From a virus, in IMG/VR virus record IMGVR_UViG_3300035670_000121, positions 21,616-85,615 of that record: DNA of 64,000 bases; one strand, 5' to 3'. Positions 62,097-64,000 of the stretch are shown piece by piece (position 1 is the first letter of the stretch; every line of letters starts with the position of its first letter). The notes under the pieces were generated by a model. The model saw nothing but the letters and a program-made list of their open reading frames with translations. It was not told the origin of the DNA and made no database searches. The position numbers were made by a program, and so were the translations under genes.

Positions 62097-62399
62097 ATGA
62101 CTGATTCAGAAATCAATAAAACTATTGCTGAATATATTCAATGGAAGCCAGCAATCATTCCAAGAGACATGACTGGTAAGCCATTTGAAGGATGGGATAT
62201 TCCGCCTGATTATTGCAATAATTTAAATGAAATGCATGAGGCGGAGAAAATGCTAACAGCAGAACAAGCACGTTCCTATGACAAAGAACTTCAAAAGATT
62301 GGCTTTAGAAACCGTTTAGCTGGCGCATTTTGGTTGTGGCACTTTTCGGCAGCATGGAAAGCTGAAGCATTTCTAAAAACTATCGGTAAATGGAAATAA
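62097..62399 (+). CDS. Conserved 'IAEYIQW...LNEMHEAE' phage protein
   Basis: 100 residues: NKTIAEYIQWKP, PPDYCNNLNEMHEAEKMLT, then WKAEAFLKTIGKWK. This is a frequent phage early family (PDY..DLNAMHEAE, RAEAFLxTIGKW). Function unknown. Confidence 0.82.
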   Translation: MTDSEINKTIAEYIQWKPAIIPRDMTGKPFEGWDIPPDYCNNLNEMHEAEKMLTAEQARSYDKELQKIGFRNRLAGAFWLWHFSAAWKAEAFLKTIGKWK

Positions 62400-62403
62400 T
62401 AAT

Positions 62404-62622
62404 ATGAATGAATCTGAACTACTATCTATACTTCGCGATTCTAAATTTAAAAAAGAGTTGACGGCCAAAAAAACCGCCGAATTAGTTGAGGATAAAAAAT
62501 ATGTTGTTACTGGTTTTGTAGTAACAGATAAAAATGGTGATGTTGGTATAATTGATAAATCTGCTGTTAGATGGCTTGACAAGCATGATTTTTTTAGTAT
62601 GATGCATGAATATGAACAATAA
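62404..62622 (+). CDS. Small early protein (72 aa)
   Basis: 72 residues: basic helical N part (LLSILRDSKFKKELTAKKTA), then KYVVTGFVVTDKNGDVGIID and a short WLDKHDFFSMM helix, a strand-rich early-protein pattern. The promoter of the next gene lies inside its 3' end. Confidence 0.7.
   Translation: MNESELLSILRDSKFKKELTAKKTAELVEDKKYVVTGFVVTDKNGDVGIIDKSAVRWLDKHDFFSMMHEYEQ
62576..62603 (+). promoter_or_regulatory. Sigma70-like promoter, leaderless design
   Basis: TTGACA (62576-62581), 16-base spacer, TATGAT (62598-62603); ATG 62612 is 8 bases downstream, ATG 62606 only 2. Confidence 0.65.
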
Positions 62623-62866
62623 AGAAATACAATTTAGCGCCGAAAAGCTAATTGAAAGCGTTCAATCTTTTGCAAAAGATTTAGTAAGTTTAAATAATCA
62701 AAACTACTACATGGAAAAAGAGATAAATGAATTACAAAAATACAAATCATTTGTAAAATCATTGTTGAATCCTGATGAATATGGTCACGCTGTAACTGCT
62801 GAAGTGCGCGATCAAGCACGAATTTTGCTGGGTATGAAGCCAGTTGAAAGTAAATTAAAGAAATAA
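62612..62866 (+). CDS. Small helical early protein (84 aa)
   Basis: 84 residues from ATG 62612, chosen because ATG 62606 would precede the predicted transcript start. Long helices (AEKLIESVQSFAKDLVSL, MEKEINELQKYKSFVKSL) and a C-terminal VRDQARILLGMKP. Not recognised. Confidence 0.66.
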   Translation: MNNKEIQFSAEKLIESVQSFAKDLVSLNNQNYYMEKEINELQKYKSFVKSLLNPDEYGHAVTAEVRDQARILLGMKPVESKLKK

Positions 62867-62867
62867 T

Positions 62868-63335
62868 ATGACCCCCGAACGCCAACAATATCTAATCAAA
62901 ACTTTTCCTAAGATTTATACAGATAGCGGCGAAAATACGCCATTTAATCTGTTTCATTTTGAATGTGATGATGGTTGGTTTTTAATTCTAGTTAGACTTA
63001 GCCAATACATTCAAAAATATATTGATCAAAATAATGAATGGGCAGTTAAATATCCAGATCAATATAAAATAGTGCCCCAAGTTAAAGCTTTACAGATTAA
63101 AGAAAAGTTTGGTTCGTTGCGATATTATTTTACTGGTGGTGATGAACATATTTCTGCTATTGTAAGTTTTGTAGAATATAGTAGCAGTTTTACTTGTGAA
63201 ACTACTGGTAAAACAGAAGATGTTGGGCGCAATAAAAAAGGCTGGATTAAAACTCATCATGTCAGTCTAGCTCGCGGCAATGATTTTAATTTTATTGATG
63301 ATGAAGAACTTCGCAAGCTATATCTTTCCAAATAA
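62868..63335 (+). CDS. Conserved phage protein (155 aa)
   Basis: 155 residues. FHFECDDGWFLILVRLSQYI, QIKEKFGSLRYYFTGGDEH, VEYSSSFTCETTGK and KKGWIKTHHVSLA are the blocks of a widespread phage hypothetical family (GDGW, VKEKFGxLRFY, S...CExxG). Function unknown. Confidence 0.8.
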   Translation: MTPERQQYLIKTFPKIYTDSGENTPFNLFHFECDDGWFLILVRLSQYIQKYIDQNNEWAVKYPDQYKIVPQVKALQIKEKFGSLRYYFTGGDEHISAIVSFVEYSSSFTCETTGKTEDVGRNKKGWIKTHHVSLARGNDFNFIDDEELRKLYLSK

Positions 63336-63342
63336 AAAGTTT

Positions 63343-63370
63343 TTGACTTCCCACCAAAAACCTGTAGAAT
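63343..63370 (+). promoter_or_regulatory. Sigma70-like promoter, leaderless design
   Basis: TTGACT (63343-63348), 16-base spacer, TAGAAT (63365-63370); ATG 63380 is 9 bases downstream. Confidence 0.75.
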
Positions 63371-63379
63371 GTTTCCACG

Positions 63380-63574
63380 ATGAATGATTACCGAACTGAA
63401 GCTGAGAACGAATTGGCCGCTTATACTGCTTATGAACAAGTCCGGGCTGGCATAAACATTGGAACGGTGCTTAAGAATCTGGGTCGTTACGATCAGGGTG
63501 TTGTGGACGCTGCTACTGGTGCTGGCAAGCCTAAACCTACAGTCAAGAAAGCCAAGAAAGCCAAGAAAAAGTAA
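63380..63574 (+). CDS. Small protein with Lys/Ala-rich histone-like tail
   Basis: 64 residues: N-terminal helices (TEAENELAAYTAYEQVRAGI, VLKNLGRYDQG) and a tail PKPTVKKAKKAKKK that resembles H1-like or nucleoid-protein tails. Likely binds nucleic acid by charge. Own leaderless promoter; the next promoter follows 10 bases after the stop. Confidence 0.68.
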   Translation: MNDYRTEAENELAAYTAYEQVRAGINIGTVLKNLGRYDQGVVDAATGAGKPKPTVKKAKKAKKK

Positions 63575-63583
63575 AAAAAGCGG

Positions 63584-63611
63584 TTGACTTCTTCTGTGGT
63601 TGGTGTACACT
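63584..63611 (+). promoter_or_regulatory. Sigma70-like promoter, leaderless design
   Basis: TTGACT (63584-63589), 16-base spacer, TACACT (63606-63611); ATG 63621 is 9 bases downstream. Confidence 0.75.
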
Positions 63612-63620
63612 ATTTTCACG

Positions 63621-64000
63621 ATGAAGACAAATCATACTTATTATTTTGACTTTACAGTTTCCAATGAAAAAGAGAGTCAAGAAACTCTACAGGAGTTAAC
63701 AGATGAAATTTTCGGTAATCGTGGCAGTGTAGAGATTGTTGAGAAGTTATTTGATATTACATTTGCTTCTGGTATTGAGAATGGCAGGCTGATCTTCTTG
63801 AATTTGGATGGTGAAGATAGTGAAAATGATTATTTGATGAATAAGTATGACGGCAAGGTTTTGTTGACTACACCGCCATTAGATCATCAAACAAATAAGC
63901 CATTCGCCAAAACCAAACTCACTTTCAAGATTGAAACGAAAGAGATTGATAATGGATTTGTTGAGGTAACGGGGTTTATTAACTCCAAAATCAGAAATAC
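63621..64000 (+). CDS. Hypothetical early protein, 3' end cut by window
   Basis: 126 residues visible, open to the right edge. MKTNHTYYFDFTVSNEKESQ, then FDITFASGIENGRLIFLNLD and KLTFKIETKEIDNGFVEV; beta-rich and acidic. Higher G+C than most neighbours. Not recognised. Confidence 0.7.
   Translation, partial: MKTNHTYYFDFTVSNEKESQETLQELTDEIFGNRGSVEIVEKLFDITFASGIENGRLIFLNLDGEDSENDYLMNKYDGKVLLTTPPLDHQTNKPFAKTKLTFKIETKEIDNGFVEVTGFINSKIRN

Noticed and set aside
1-64000. A CRISPR-Cas, restriction-modification or toxin-antitoxin system
   Set aside because: The Cas4-like nuclease has no Cas neighbours, the cytosine methyltransferase has no restriction partner, and no toxin-antitoxin pair was recognised.

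Overview
The window reads as part of a large, AT-rich tailed-phage genome (Caudoviricetes, myovirus or jumbo-phage-like gene content) infecting a Gram-negative bacterium. Support: a self-contained replication, recombination and nucleotide-metabolism gene set packed head to tail on the + strand with 1-30 base overlaps; many small proteins of types found almost only in phages (YopX-like, Dps-like DUF5856-like, DUF5824-like, the MSAGKG peptide); ten tRNA genes; and six free-standing homing endonucleases from at least four families. No rRNA, CRISPR array or insertion sequence was seen. Lipoprotein signals, a predicted outer-membrane beta-barrel and a periplasmic-type c-type cytochrome point to a diderm host. 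The host genus cannot be read from the sequence.

Layout. 1-5 kb: 3' part of a class II ribonucleotide reductase, then small phage proteins and a possible scaffold-type pair. 5.4-21 kb: replication and recombination block: RecA/UvsX-like recombinase, PD-(D/E)XK nuclease, DnaB helicase, Toprim primase, Cas4/AddB-like nuclease, and a DNA polymerase III alpha that is broken into pieces (separate PHP-like protein, SET-like protein, DEDDh exonuclease, N half ending in an N-intein, a Vsr-like homing endonuclease, C half beginning with a C-intein), then a two-AAA+ Clp unfoldase and an FtsZ/tubulin-like GTPase. 21-28 kb: glycosyltransferases, a possible annealing protein, dUTPase, IMPDH/GMP reductase-like enzyme, tRNA-Gln, nuclease. 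28-35.7 kb: a virion protein, membrane/PAS proteins, HNH endonuclease, dCMP deaminase, GNAT acetyltransferase overlapping a citrate-synthase-like protein, UV damage endonuclease. 36-43 kb: surface and cargo genes: methyltransferase, beta-helix protein, outer-membrane barrel, 1008-residue cytochrome-c-domain protein. 43-52.9 kb: ThyX, glycosyltransferases, LAGLIDADG-AP2 endonuclease, cREC-like protein, second deaminase, RuvB-like AAA+ protein. 52.9-55.75 kb: nine tRNA genes, two with group I introns, mixed with highly structured noncoding RNA and another homing endonuclease. 55.75-64 kb: about twenty-five small early-type proteins, a C5 cytosine methyltransferase, and four YopX-like paralogues.

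How it works together. NrdJ, dUTPase, dCMP deaminase, ThyX and the IMPDH/GMPR-like enzyme would feed dNTPs to a phage-owned replisome (polymerase rejoined by protein trans-splicing, helicase, primase, exonuclease) backed by recombination functions (RecA, RuvB-like, two PD-(D/E)XK nucleases). Two recurring promoter designs stand out. One is a sigma70-like TTGACa-N16/17-TAtAcT placed so that transcription should begin within a few bases of the ATG; the other is a GTGTAA(A/T)A motif 12-19 bases before start codons. Both predict many leaderless or nearly leaderless mRNAs, and the phage also carries a CAU tRNA that resembles the bacterial initiator.

Limits: all functions are by eye from motifs and family memory; no database or folding program was run. 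Capsid, portal and terminase genes were not recognised in this window.
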